In this document: positions 23,536 to 34,218 of the stretch, piece by piece
Layout of the letters: each line of letters starts with the position of its first letter
How positions within the stretch are numbered: position 1 is the first letter of the stretch
Source: Aureobasidium sp. EXF-3400
Taxonomy: Eukaryota; Ascomycota; Dothideomycetes; Dothideales; Saccotheciaceae
Reading direction: 5' to 3'
Length of the DNA stretch: 64,000 nucleotides
NCBI GenBank assembly: GCA_024195585.1
Contig: SWBL01000088.1
Span: 1 to 64,000, forward strand
Made by a program: the position numbers and the translations under genes
Notes under the pieces: model-generated
The model's input: the letters and a program-made list of their open reading frames with translations, nothing else
The model's database searches: none
What the model was told of the DNA's origin: nothing

Positions 23536-24889
23536 GGCTGTGGAGCAGAAAGCAAGAAAACAGTGCAAAAAACAATCCGGGTTTCCTTGTGGCTGGGAGG
23601 GCACTCAGGAGCCTTGTGGTTTGAAGCCTAACGGGGCGCGATGCTCTGGAAGAGCAGTCCTGTTCCAAAAGGTCCGAGGGCAGGGAGATAAGCCTGGTAT
23701 ATGGAAGATCAAATCCTGAGCGCGACGGCGCAAGCAACAGCAGCAGAGAGACAATGGGTGGTGGTTGTATTAGAGACGGACGTCAGGCGGTGGGAGAAAA
23801 GCTGTCGGCTGCTTGGGCAAGCAGGGGCGGACGAGGAAAAGGCGTGGGGCTGTCGGGGGGGATTCAAGGCAAGACAGGCCAGAGACAAGACTGCACGCTC
23901 GGGACGCTAAGCAGGCTGCTGCAGGTTAGCGATTGGAAGGACGAACAGCAGAGTCTCAGTGAGTGGGAGAAGGAGCAAGCTGGCAGCCGTCGTCAGCGCT
24001 CGCTCGTGGACAAGTGCAGCGGACCGTCTGCCGAATCCATCGTCTTTGGTCGCTGCCAACCACCACCTCTGTGCCGATCCCGAGTGGGGCTGGCCGACCA
24101 CAAGACGACTTTGCCCACACCTCGCTCACACTCCCCGATGCGACGCTTACCAGATACCGGTTTTCATGCACTTTGAATCTCCTTTTCTCCCTTGATGGCG
24201 GTTGTATCTTTGTCTCAGTTCTGCACTTTGGTCTTCTTGTTCGAACACTCGTGTGGCAAACAGCCACGCCCATCGACGTGGCAGAAGCTGTGTTGCGGCC
24301 CAACCAACGCGCTAACGGTACACGCTCCTTGTCCATCAAACCACATGTCCAGCACCTCGCCGTCGTATCATTTTCTCTCATTTTGGCGTATCTGCTGATA
24401 TGCTTGGTGTACCTATCATAACGCAAGCTGGTTTCATAATATTAATCGAGCACATCGCTTCATCAGAGGCGGTGAAGCTTAATGTTGATCATAACAGGCT
24501 TGATTAGCTATGTGTGTTTGCTAGCAACGAAAGAAAATAAAGGGAATCGAAATATTGAGAATTCGGCTGCGCCGCTCTCGGGACCTTTTATATACATGGC
24601 TCCACATTTTGGATGGAACACTCGACTACCTCCCACCCGTGGTCTGCTGCAACTCATGGCATTGAAGCGCTGCTCGAACCCTTCCTCTCTGCCCGTGTGC
24701 TAGCATGCTATATCAGATAGCTTGACAAGGTTGTACCGAGACCGGGTTTCTGCCGTGTTGTAGTCTTGTTGTTCGAAATGACGAGACATGACTGCGCCGA
24801 CAATCTGGACAAACGTTTGATGTGTCCGATCAAGGTGCGCAAAGGTGTCCAGACGAGTACGGTCTGATGATGTCAACTTCGTAGTCTAC
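23536..24889. other. Upstream region of rfeG
   Basis: 1.35 kb between the rfeG start and the stop of the next minus-strand gene. Open frames on both strands overlap and look random. The first 300 bases are purine-rich on the plus strand, compatible with a pyrimidine-rich leader for rfeG. No gene supported. Confidence 0.5.
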
Positions 24890-25546
24890 TCAGTCCTCTG
24901 ACCAGTGTCGGTCCCCGATGCGTTCAAAGTTGCTGTCATCGATAGGGTCCCTCCGAAATAAGTCCTTGACCGCCGAAGTGAAACGATGGCCGATTGGTAC
25001 AGACTCCTTGGAACCTCTGGAGGCTTTCTTGTGCTGTCGTTTATCGGAAGGCCTCCTCGAATTGGTCGAAGGGGGTTGGCTGGTGGTGGAACGACTCGAC
25101 ATAGTTCCAGGCAGAGCAACGACTTGTTGATGACTAGTCGAGGGAACATGTTCATGTGCATGGCCATAACCTGGGCTCATGTTTCTGTGCTCGCTAGGCT
25201 GAGGTGACATCGCTCGTGCACTGTCCGTCAAGGATGGCTTCCTTCCTGAGAATGATCCAGTATCAGTCCGTGAGGGTGGAGAAGGTGCTGCGAATGCCGA
25301 GTCCGGGAATCTTTCTTCCACATCAGAATTTCGATGATGGTGGTCCGGCGTTGTTCTGGTCGACCAGAAAGACGATAAAGCCTCCATTTCTGCTCTAGAA
25401 AGCGGCGGTGCTGCACTCTGTATGTGCGGAACCCGAGGAATATCAGAAATCTCCCAAGGGGGGAGTCTTTTTGCTCCTATGTAGCCAGGTGTCGAGGCAG
25501 CACTGGAAGGAGAGGCAGCACTGGAAGGAGAGGCATCACGATTCAT
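24890..25546 (-). CDS. Fungal hypothetical protein, Ser/Pro-rich with basic C-terminus (218 aa)
   Basis: Start taken at Met 25546 (MNRDASPSSAASPSSAAST); upstream in-frame codons look like leader. An 18-bp tandem duplication encodes the repeated ASPSSA. The following block GAKRLPPWEISDIPRVPHIQ, then PPLSRAEMEALSSFWS, looks conserved and structured, whereas about 70-160 is disordered. The C-terminus is basic then acidic: DKRQHKKASRGSKESVP, FTSAVKDLFRRDPID, DRHWSED. No signal peptide or membrane helix. I do not recognise the family; the basic patch would suit nuclear localisation or membrane binding. Confidence 0.65.
   Translation of the reverse strand: MNRDASPSSAASPSSAASTPGYIGAKRLPPWEISDIPRVPHIQSAAPPLSRAEMEALSSFWSTRTTPDHHHRNSDVEERFPDSAFAAPSPPSRTDTGSFSGRKPSLTDSARAMSPQPSEHRNMSPGYGHAHEHVPSTSHQQVVALPGTMSSRSTTSQPPSTNSRRPSDKRQHKKASRGSKESVPIGHRFTSAVKDLFRRDPIDDSNFERIGDRHWSED
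25497..25532. repeat. 18-bp tandem duplication, 2 copies, coding
   Basis: Two identical 18-bp units (25497-25514 and 25515-25532) within the 5' end of the minus-strand gene, encoding two ASPSSA copies. Confidence 0.9.
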
Positions 25547-26484
25547 GTTTCGTGGGTCCCTCAGTACATGTATGATAAGCAAGCTGAAACAAGCAAACGA
25601 GAGTCGGGCGCTTGTACAGTGCAAATGGTGCGCGGCAACACAGAAGTATTGTCCTTGGCTCAAAGAGACAAGCTTTAAGGAGGGGTCAGCCGTGATTATA
25701 TTCGCATGCCATATATCCACAATAGCCGCGCGTGTGGCACCTGAGCTGCCATTCCAAGGCAGCCAACACTCCGATCGGCAGCTTCGAAAGTCTTGAGATG
25801 AAAAAGACTCCACTTCAAAGAGCTTGTTAGCTTTTGGTATGACTGAGATAGCAACAATCATGCGTATCAGCGCTTGCAGCGCTGCATGCTCCGACACAAC
25901 AAGGGGGCTAGGTGCAGATGTTGTGTCTCCTGACCACGCGACCCAATCAGAATATAGCCGATGGCTCTTTCAAGACCCGGGACTGAGGTCCTGAGAACCT
26001 TGATGCTGCACTTGTGACGCCGTATGCCTGCCTACCTGATCTGGGGACGACAAGATATCGTTCGGCCGTGCCATACAGTGCGCATAACTTGATTGCGGCA
26101 CATCAGCAGCGCGGTCATGGTCTTACAGGGATCGTCCGCATTACGTTCCCCTTGTCGCACTGAAGACTTGAGGTGAGATGAAAGCAATTGGCAAAAGGTG
26201 AGGTTACTGGTGGAGGAGTCAGCGCTTACATGCTTGAGGCTAACCAAATGGGGAAAGGTCGAGCCTGCAGAACTTCCAATGCAACAACCTGAGTGGCTGG
26301 CATCTCCACGACGAGTATCACTGTCGCTGCAATTTGTATCGCCATCACACGGCGGCTAGAACACCTAGATGCAAGCAAGATAAGTCATGAACTCGGCGTC
26401 TCCTCACGCTGGGACCTCTTTCTGTTTCTCGATTTCCTTTGTCTGTAACATTTCCAAAATCCGCACCCTGCATCAGAATTCGAA
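25547..26484. other. Divergent promoter region
   Basis: Between the 218-aa protein (-) and the BIM1-like copper protein (+). No credible gene. It would hold any copper-responsive sites, but I see no clear one by eye. Confidence 0.5.
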
Positions 26485-27434
26485 ATGCTTGTCCTTTGCT
26501 TGGTTCTTGCCGCCTTGACCCTTCATCTGGAAGCTGTGCAGTGTCATACGGGTAAGCGACTTAGGTTGAGTTTCAGAAACTATCTTGCTAAATCTCGTTG
26601 AGTGCTCACATATCCTCCATGGAGAGGCAACAATCTCGTCACCAATGGCACACTGCCGCAGCATGATATCCATGCCTTGGGAGAAAACTACGTCGATGGG
26701 CTATACACGTTTCCCTACGGGTGAGTAGCTCTACGCGTGCTCTGCTGATATGGCACTGACAAGGTCTGTCTATTCCAGTCAGCAGTGGATGTATCCATGT
26801 GGAGGTATGCCGACGAGCACGAACAGAAGTCTGTGGCCAGTCTCAGGCGGTGCTGTTGCCATCCAGCCTGGATGGTTCCAAGGTAAAAAACCCATAATAC
26901 TTCAAAGAGACCAAAGAGCTGACATACCTCCAGGTCACAAGACAGCAATGATCTACGTCAACATTGGCATTAATGCCCCTGGAGAAGTTGCACCACCCAA
27001 CATGTCGCATCCAGTCGTCCCGCCGTTCCAAATCACAGGCCCAACGAACACAGAATATCCAAACTCGTCTTTCTGCCTACCACAGGTTCCGCTTGTGCCT
27101 AATCTTACATTCAACATTGGCGACAACATCACAATCCAAGTCATTGAGCTTGCGCAGCACGGCGCCGCCATCTACAACGTAAGCATCTTGATAAACCAAC
27201 TGCCGATCAAGGCTGACAGGATTGTTACAGTGTGCAGATGTGACGCTAGCAGACCCAGCCGATGTACCAGAGGTGAACGCGTCCAACTGCTTCAATTCCT
27301 CGGACCTGAGTTTCCAGTTGATCTATGCAACCGGTAACCTCAGCAGCGGTGCTTTACCGACGGCGATCGTATCGTCGCGGATGTCCCTCACCCTGCCATT
27401 ACTCGTCGCAATATTCATGTTCGTATTTTGGTAG
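26485..27434 (+). CDS. BIM1-like (LPMO-related) copper-binding surface protein
   Basis: Five exons (26485-26551, 26603-26720, 26779-26882, 26934-27178, 27231-27434; introns 50-60 nt) give 245 aa. Residues 1-20 (MLVLCLVLAALTLHLEAVQC) are a signal peptide whose cleavage leaves an N-terminal His (HTVLTYPPWRG), as in the LPMO-related X325/BIM1 copper proteins, where the N-terminal His and another His chelate copper. Further hallmarks are QQWMYPCGGM, GGAVAIQPGWFQGH, and internal cysteines. Several NxS/T sequons and a hydrophobic C-terminal tail after SSGALPTAIVSS indicate GPI anchoring at the cell surface. The family functions in copper acquisition or handling, not polysaccharide oxidation, by established work on Bim1-type proteins. 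Each of the four splice joints keeps the frame and falls between conserved residues. Confidence 0.88.
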
Positions 27435-27791
27435 AGGGGAGATACAGAAGCAAAGAGAAAACCAATACTATCTTTTGTCATGGGCGTTCTTTGGGAAGAT
27501 ATCCACACTGCATTCCACCAGTGTAAAGCTCGCTCATTTCCAAGTTTATGAGCTCAAGGGCGTTTGTATCTTTACTACACTCAGCAAGCGATCTTTCAAC
27601 TGTACCTAGTTCATCAGATTCAGACAAACAAACGTTCAAACTCAACCTCATTCAGTAAACCGTTCTCCACAGTCGTGAATTCGATCGTGATAGTAACAAG
27701 GAAGAGGAACATGCGTGTAGAAGTGTAGAACCTCCCTTCCACATCGGAAAAGGTGTGATTAGTGTATCTCTAGAAACATGGAAAGTTAAAC
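27435..27791. other. Convergent intergenic region
   Basis: 3' flanks of the BIM1-like gene (+) and UTP23 (-). Nothing else seen. Confidence 0.5.
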
Positions 27792-28826
27792 TCATGCATC
27801 GACCTCCATTGCAACAGCAGGAGCGTCGTCAGCGTCAGCCTGGTCAGCGGCCGAGTCACCAGCAGTCTTGTGCTTTCTTCGCCTTCTCTTCTTGCCCGCT
27901 GCTTCCGAGGCGTCATTTTCCGTCATCTCGACAGTGACATCTGCACCGAGTGCTTTCTCAGCGGCCTGCGGGTCCAGCTTTGTGGCTTTCCTGATCGCTT
28001 GCTTCTCAGCCTCCTCTTTCGTGGTCTGCTTCTTTGACTTTTTGACACTGAGCGGGTTGGGGCCCTTAGGACCCTTCTTTACTCGCTTCTTCGGCGCAGC
28101 ATCTGTGTCCTGTGCAGGGGCGTCATCCTTTGCTTCGCCCTCGTCGTCGTCATCCTCGTCATCTCTCTTGCGCTTCAAAGCTTGCTCGGGAGCGGCACCT
28201 CTTCTGCCCTTCAAGCCTGCTCTGACCTTGCCCATCTCTTCAGCTTCCCTGAACTCTTCAGTCTGTGTTGCCATAGGCTCCATAATCATGACACTTCGGT
28301 TGACGTAGATGAGCGGTACACCGGTGATTTTGCGCATGGCGGATCTGACTTTTTGATCTTGACTGGCGATAACGTAGCGGTTCTTGTTTGTGCTGCTGTC
28401 CTTGGGGTCGACAACAGACTTTAAGCATTCTAGTGTGGACAGAGGTTCTTCGAGGGTGTGGTGGTTGCAACGACGGCGCTCAAAGGACTTTGCGGTATCG
28501 ATCCAAGCGTTCTTTGCAGCAGCGTCGGGTGCTTCAGCGGTATATAAGTGGCGTATTGAGCATTGTGTGATCACTTTTGTGTGTTAGTCTTGAGCATGCG
28601 GCAATGGGTCCAGAGCGTGGAACAATGGATCGAGAGTCTGAGACATACTGGGCTTGACCTGGCCGTGGAGAGTACGTTCCAGGAAGAGAGGGAGGTTCAT
28701 CTTGAAGCGGAAAGTGTCCTTGATCATTTCGGCATCGATCAAGACCTGGTAAGGGACGCGAAAGTTGAACGAAAGCTCATACTGGTGCATGAGCTTGCGA
28801 TATTGCTTCGAACGTTTGCCGCGCAT
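27792..28826 (-). CDS. UTP23: rRNA-processing protein Utp23
   Basis: Nucleolar small-subunit processome protein (degenerate PIN-like nuclease fold plus zinc finger) needed for early 18S rRNA maturation. Exon 28649-28826 and exon 27792-28573 (75-nt intron splitting a Met codon) give 319 aa. The N-terminus MRGKRSKQYRKLMHQYELSF and PYQVLIDAEMIKDTFRFKMN are near-invariant in the family; after the intron come ITQCSIRHLY and a Cys/His cluster (RRCNHH, LECLK) that fits the zinc finger, then RYVIASQDQKVRSAMRKITG and VPLIYVNRSVMIMEPM. The C-terminal third is a charged Lys/Asp-rich tail with nuclear-localisation-like KKRVKKGPKGP and KKRRRRKHK. Divergent from the Mil1-like gene. Confidence 0.93.
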
Positions 28827-29153
28827 GGTGAAGGTATTTGTGCGGTGTTATTGGTAGTTTGAGAGTGATGCTAAGTTTAGGAAACGCGAGGTGCGTGAGC
28901 GATGGCGGATGCGACAAGAGTGGCAGAAAATGGTATGCAAATAAAAAAACAGACAAGATTTAAGAGTCGGGTGTGGCTGATCCTGTGGCTGACTTTGTGG
29001 GGTTGACCGGCACCGGTTGGCGTTCCTTCCCATGCGGGACCCGAAGCCTTTTGGCAGGAACCATTTCGTCTCTCGAGTAACGACAGGCACGTGTCATGGA
29101 ACTATAGACGTGCCTTCCTCCATCGCCCGGTCCGGCGAACATTGCCCACGAAC
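28827..29153. other. Divergent promoter, UTP23 / Mil1-like
   Basis: 327 bp between the two chosen start codons. An in-frame upstream Met at 29091 could extend the Mil1-like protein by 21 residues. Confidence 0.55.
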
Positions 29154-32100
29154 ATGCCCGACGACCAAGCCCAGCAGCAGTCCAATACTGGACCGCCTGC
29201 CCCTCTCCAGGTCGATGAATTCGGCCTCCCTATCCGACCTGCCAGGACGAGGACCTACGATGAAGAAGACGATGTAGACCAGGACGCTCCTTCCTCCACC
29301 ACTACGAATGATGATACAGGCGCCCCTTCCTCGACCGTCACGAATAATATCACACCGACCGAACAAGAACCTCCGAGTAGCGTCTCAGAAGCCCGCGAGG
29401 CCCCCTCTTCTGATGCGACAATAACCAACCCACCCCACCATGACCTCGCGCAACCCGCACCCTCGATTGAGGACCCTACGATCGAGTCTGCTGCCTCAAT
29501 CTCTGGACCGGTGATTCCCGACCAGGCTCAACAAGCTGTTATTGTCGCAAACTCCGACTCCCTCGCACAACCCCTTGCTGGCGCATCAGAATGGTCACAT
29601 CAAGCTGTTACGGCTGCTCCAGCCCAGGAGAAACAACCTCAGGAGAATGATCTGGAATGGCAGGAGATGCCCGCCTTTGCTACCCACACCATGTATGACG
29701 ACTGGGGCAAGGTCGTTGCGCGCGAGGTCGCCGAACTCGAGGAAGAGGACTATGCATATGGCAATGCTGCAGCCAAGGGATACACTAGAGTACAGCTCGA
29801 TGATGATGTCCAGTCTGCCACCAGTATGGACGAAGATACTGCCTACCTCTTCAAACCAGATGCTGGTAACAACACATTGGACGAAGACGACAGTCGTGAT
29901 GTTCTGTCTCAGATGCAAGCTACAAAAGATCTGCTGACAGAAGGTCAACGTATCGCATACGTTGGTCTCGTACGAGTGTCCATGTACCAGATGACAAAGT
30001 ATCTCGAGGGACTCGACAAGACTCGATCCACCAGGAAGCAACTCGATATCGCAATAGAATCCATGCAGATGTGGGCTCAGAAGATCATGGTTCGACTGTA
30101 CAGTCACATGGACCTGGACGCCGCAGAACAGATCATGATTGAGCAGCTGGCTGAACATGGCGTCGAGCCCGCAGATCTGACAGGTCCCCTCATGCAAAAT
30201 GCCAGAGTCAAGAATCCTACAAAGACAGAAGATGATGCTCCCGCTTCGTCAAATCTCTCAGACTCTCAATCATTGAAGTCTCCCACTCTCAGCGGCCCAC
30301 CCACTCCATCAATACCTCCACCCTATGAGCAAGAAGTACCGCCAGATTATTCTGTCAAGGATCCATCAGAATTGCCCAACACGAAGAGTATTGATATTGA
30401 CCTCCGATGGACTGTTCTCTGTGATCTGTTCCTAGTCTTGGTTGCTGACAGCATCTACGACGGCCGCTCAAGAGCTCTTCTGGAACTGGTCGGGAGCGCT
30501 CTTTCCGTCGATTGGCTCGAGATCTGTCGTTTCGAGAAGCGCATTACAGATGCTCTGGAGATGCAACAAGAAGCCGACAAGGAAAACTGGAACGAGGAGG
30601 AACACACCGACAAACGTCAAAAAATGGCACGGAATAGAAGACTGGTTATGATGGGCCTGGCTACTGTTGGTGGAGGTCTTGTCATTGGACTGAGTGCTGG
30701 TCTCCTTGCGCCTGTCATTGGTGCTGGTCTTGCTGCTGGTTTCACAACGATCGGTGTTGCTGGAACGAGTACTTTCCTCGGAGGTGTCGGTGGTGCGGCT
30801 CTGATCACGTCTATCGGTGTCACAACCGGAGGTACCATTGCCGTTCGTGCGAGTAACAGGCGAACGGGTCCAGTCAAAACCTTTGAGTATCGGCCGCTTC
30901 ACAACAACAAACGCGTGAACCTCATCGTAACTGTGGCTGGCTGGATGACAGGCAAGGTCGATGATGTTCGTCTACCTTTCAGTACGGTTAATCCTATCAT
31001 GGGTGATATCTACAGTGTGCACTGGGAGCCAGAGATGCTGCAAAGTATGGGTCAGACCATAAACATTCTTGCAACTGAGGTTCGTGAACATTTGTTCTAT
31101 GTTATGCTTTCGTGCTAATGATCCTAGGCTCTCACTCAAGGACTCCAACAAATTCTTGGCAGTACACTGCTTACTGCTCTCATGTCTGCCATGTCACTAC
31201 CGCTTGTGCTCACGAAGTTATCGTATCTCATCGACAACCCGTGGAGCGTGTCGATGGCACGCGCAGACATGGCGGGTCTCATTCTCGCCGACTCTCTGAT
31301 CGAACGCAATCTCGGTGTACGACCAGTCACGCTCGTAGGTTTCTCCTTAGGATCTCGTGTTATCTATGCCTGTCTGAAAGAGCTCGCCAACCGTGGAGCA
31401 TTTGGTATTGTCCAGAACGTCTACGTGTTCGGCAGCCCTGTGGTATTCAAGAAAGACGAATACATCAAAGCAAAGTCGGTCGTGGCCGGAAGATTTGTCA
31501 ACGGCTATGCCACGAACGACTGGATCCTCGGCTACTTATTCCGCGCCACTGCAGGAGGTATCATGCAAGTTGCTGGACTCACTGCAGTTGATATACCAGG
31601 CGTTGAGAATTTTAACGTGACGGAAACTGTCGCAGGTCATATGGCGTACCGTAAAGCTATGCCGAAGCTTCTGAAGGAAGTGGGTTGGGTAGTTGATAGC
31701 GAAGAGTTCTCCGAAATCGAGGATCCGGATCCGGACAACCACGAAAAGAGACAACGAGAACTTATTAATGAGATCGAAGAAGCTAGAAAAGCTCTCGAGA
31801 AAAAGCCTGAAAAGAAAGGATTCAAGGCGCTTTTCAGCCGGAACAAGAAAAATGCAGAGAAGAAGGAGTGGGAGACATACGACGAGAAGATCAAGGCCGG
31901 ACCGGCGGAGGGGTCAGCTGATGATTCAAACCAAGGAACACTTTTCGATATCGATGCTCTACAGCACGAGGTTGCTGCGCTTGCAGCCCAAGGCATTGAG
32001 ATCAAGGAGATCAAGAGCACGCTGCCTCCAATGAAAATCGACACCACAATGTTCCCCATCAACGGCGACGGGTTGAAAAGTCCACCTCCAGGTCTTAGGC

Positions 32101-32492
32101 AGACCAAGAGCTTTAGTGGCTTCTCAGACGGAGCTCGAGATTCAACGAGCAGCGCCCAAGCCAATGGGTCGAACAAAACTCAGCAACACGATTACGATGA
32201 ATTCGAGTACAGCGCTCAAAACGATTCTGAGATATCAATGACATTTGAGAGCCCCGAGCGGCCTCGACCAACATTTGGCGATCGGCAAACTTCGATGCAC
32301 GGATCGCCTGTGACCTCTTCACCAACATCATCGCAGCTTCCAATAAGACCTGCTCTGCAATCTTCAAACACAATGCCGGTGTCTAATCGATCAGTGTCGA
32401 ACAACACGCCCATGTCTTATGAGCGAAACGCGTGGGCTGACGATGAGGATGAGTTTGGCAAGGAGAAGGAGTTATCGATGACGTTTGAGTAG
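29154..32492 (+). CDS. MIL1: Mil1/TMCO4-like DUF726 alpha/beta-hydrolase-fold protein
   Basis: 1096 aa from exons 29154-31079 and 31128-32492 (48-nt intron). Acidic, disordered N-terminus (about 1-165), then NDLEWQEMPAFA at about 164-175, then a helical region and two or three glycine-rich membrane segments (about 500-560: MMGLATVGGGLVIGLSAGLL and following). The DUF726 hydrolase core includes VTLVGFSLGSRVIYACL, a nucleophile-elbow GxSxG (GFSLG), and VYVFGSPVV. The C-terminal 250 residues are charged and disordered. Yeast Mil1 (YFL034W) partners the alternate AP-1 subunit Apm2 in endosomal sorting, and the WQEMP motif is, to my recollection, part of that binding. Met 29154 is preferred as the start; 29091 is the alternative. 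Catalytic activity is unproven in the family. Confidence 0.85.
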
Positions 32493-32815
32493 ACGCGCAA
32501 CAAGACGTCTAACCTCTGTACAGATAATCATGGTCTTTTGGCGTTTACAAGGGTAGGTTGGGTTCGCTTCTTCTGTCTCGAACCCGAAGCATAGGCATCT
32601 TCTCGGTGGGTCATCTAGGATGGGATATACGGCACCCTTTTCGCATCGGTAGTGATTAGACACTGAAATAATAGAACAACACTTCGAACACATTGAGCGA
32701 GCATTCCTGTCTCCCCAAAACCGACGAGCAATATCGTTACCGGATGCTGGTAGAAACATCTTATTGGCTGAACGATCGCAGCGACCAACCATAGTAAGGG
32801 TCGTTTTGTGTATCT
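32493..32815. other. Convergent intergenic region
   Basis: 3' flanks of the Mil1-like gene (+) and the minus-strand membrane protein gene. Nothing else seen. Confidence 0.5.
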
Positions 32816-34043
32816 CTAAAAATGACTGTCTGTGCGAGGATGGATGATATCCTCACTTCCAATTACACCACCACCTTCATGTAAGACCATAGCTTCTCTC
32901 CTATGTCTCCGCACCTCGGCCTCGTGGTTAGAAGATGCTTGAAACCTGGTTCTGGCAGCATGAGGAGCCTCATCATCGTCATTATCATCAAAACCACCAC
33001 CAAACTCATCCAAAGCTGGTGGTGAACGGGACGCCAAGGGAGAAGTATCACCACTGCTTTCCCCAGGAGCAACGAACCTCCGCATCGGACGCGTTGCTAT
33101 CGCCTGCTCAGCCAACATATCCACCAATGACTCTACCCTCTGAGACACTGGTTGAAATCTCGCTTCAGTAACACCTTCCTGCTGGGGAAACACAAAATGC
33201 GATTCTGGATGCCTTTGCGTTCGTCGACTTCTGTGATGAACAATCCTTGTGGATTCCTCGATTGCTTCTGCAATGTCGACTAGACTTGCCAATCTACCTT
33301 GTCGATACTTGCGTACTGCTTTGAAGTATGCTCGACACATGATTTGGACTGTTGGGTTGGATTTGTCGTGGAGAGAAGCGACGACGTTATCGTTGAGGGG
33401 AAAGAGATCATTGGCTAGAGCGTCGAAGAGGTCGAGGGTGCGTTTTGCACGCACTCGGGTGTCGGAAGAGGGAGAGAAGAGGTCTTGAGTTAAGGATGAA
33501 GTTGCTGAGTCGTCTTGGGTGAAACGGGAGAGGAGTAGAGATGTTGCGCTGGAAGGTGTCAGTGGATGGTCATCTTCTCCTTAAATAACTCGACCAAGTC
33601 ATAAGATGTTGTGTCTGACACCACTAATATATTAAACCTTCGACAGATGGACATGTCCACCAGATGATGACTGTTCTTCCAAGAGAAAAATTTGTTCTGA
33701 ACTCACGCATTAGAAATGTCCTGGTTGGGCGAGGTGACCAAAGTTGACAAGGCTTCCAGACTTGTTGCTACAGACAGGATCAGAAGCGATTACATAGAGA
33801 GAGGAACATGAGAAAGGTCACATTCTTCTGCCTGGGTACCGTTGGCAGCCTTTGCATGCTGAGGATCATAGATCTCGCTTAGTTGAATGGTAGTTTGGAG
33901 GCATCTTTCGATCCCCTTGACAGCAACGAATAAAAAGACACCTAGATATGATCAGCCTCAGAGATAGCTGGCAACATATTCTTGAGTCTCAGCATACCAA
34001 AGCCAATCCATATATGACGATCTTGAATTTCCCAAGAAGTCAT
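32816..34043 (-). CDS. Conserved fungal protein with N-terminal membrane segment (319 aa)
   Basis: Spliced from 33998-34043, 33822-33941, 33707-33767 and 32816-33548. The introns are 56, 54 and 158 nt. All joints keep frame. The protein begins MTSWEIQDRHIWIGFGVFLF, VAVKGIERC, so an N-terminal signal-anchor-like helix crosses intron 1. A helical region follows that could be an ARM/HEAT-type solenoid (STSLEALSTLVTSPNQDISN, AATSLLLSRF, RAKRTLDLFDALANDLFP), then a disordered acidic stretch (GGGFDDNDDDEAP) and a short C-terminus. The repeated short helices suggest an adaptor at the ER or mitochondrial outer membrane, but I do not recognise the family. Divergent from NOP14 (175 bp between start codons). 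The AAT-GTGACC donor of exon 2 is weak, so that joint is least certain. Confidence 0.68.
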
Positions 34044-34218
34044 GTTGGTTGATGGGACAAGAAGATAGACGCACGGACGCGACAAGATCAAAGGCTGGAG
34101 CAGAGATTCGGAAGCATGAGCCGAAGGCGGTCAGCGAAATCCTGCCTTTCAGACTTTCCATTCACGAATTCAAGGCAAAAAAGTTGGATCGAGCTATTCG
34201 ACCCTCACACACGCAGCC

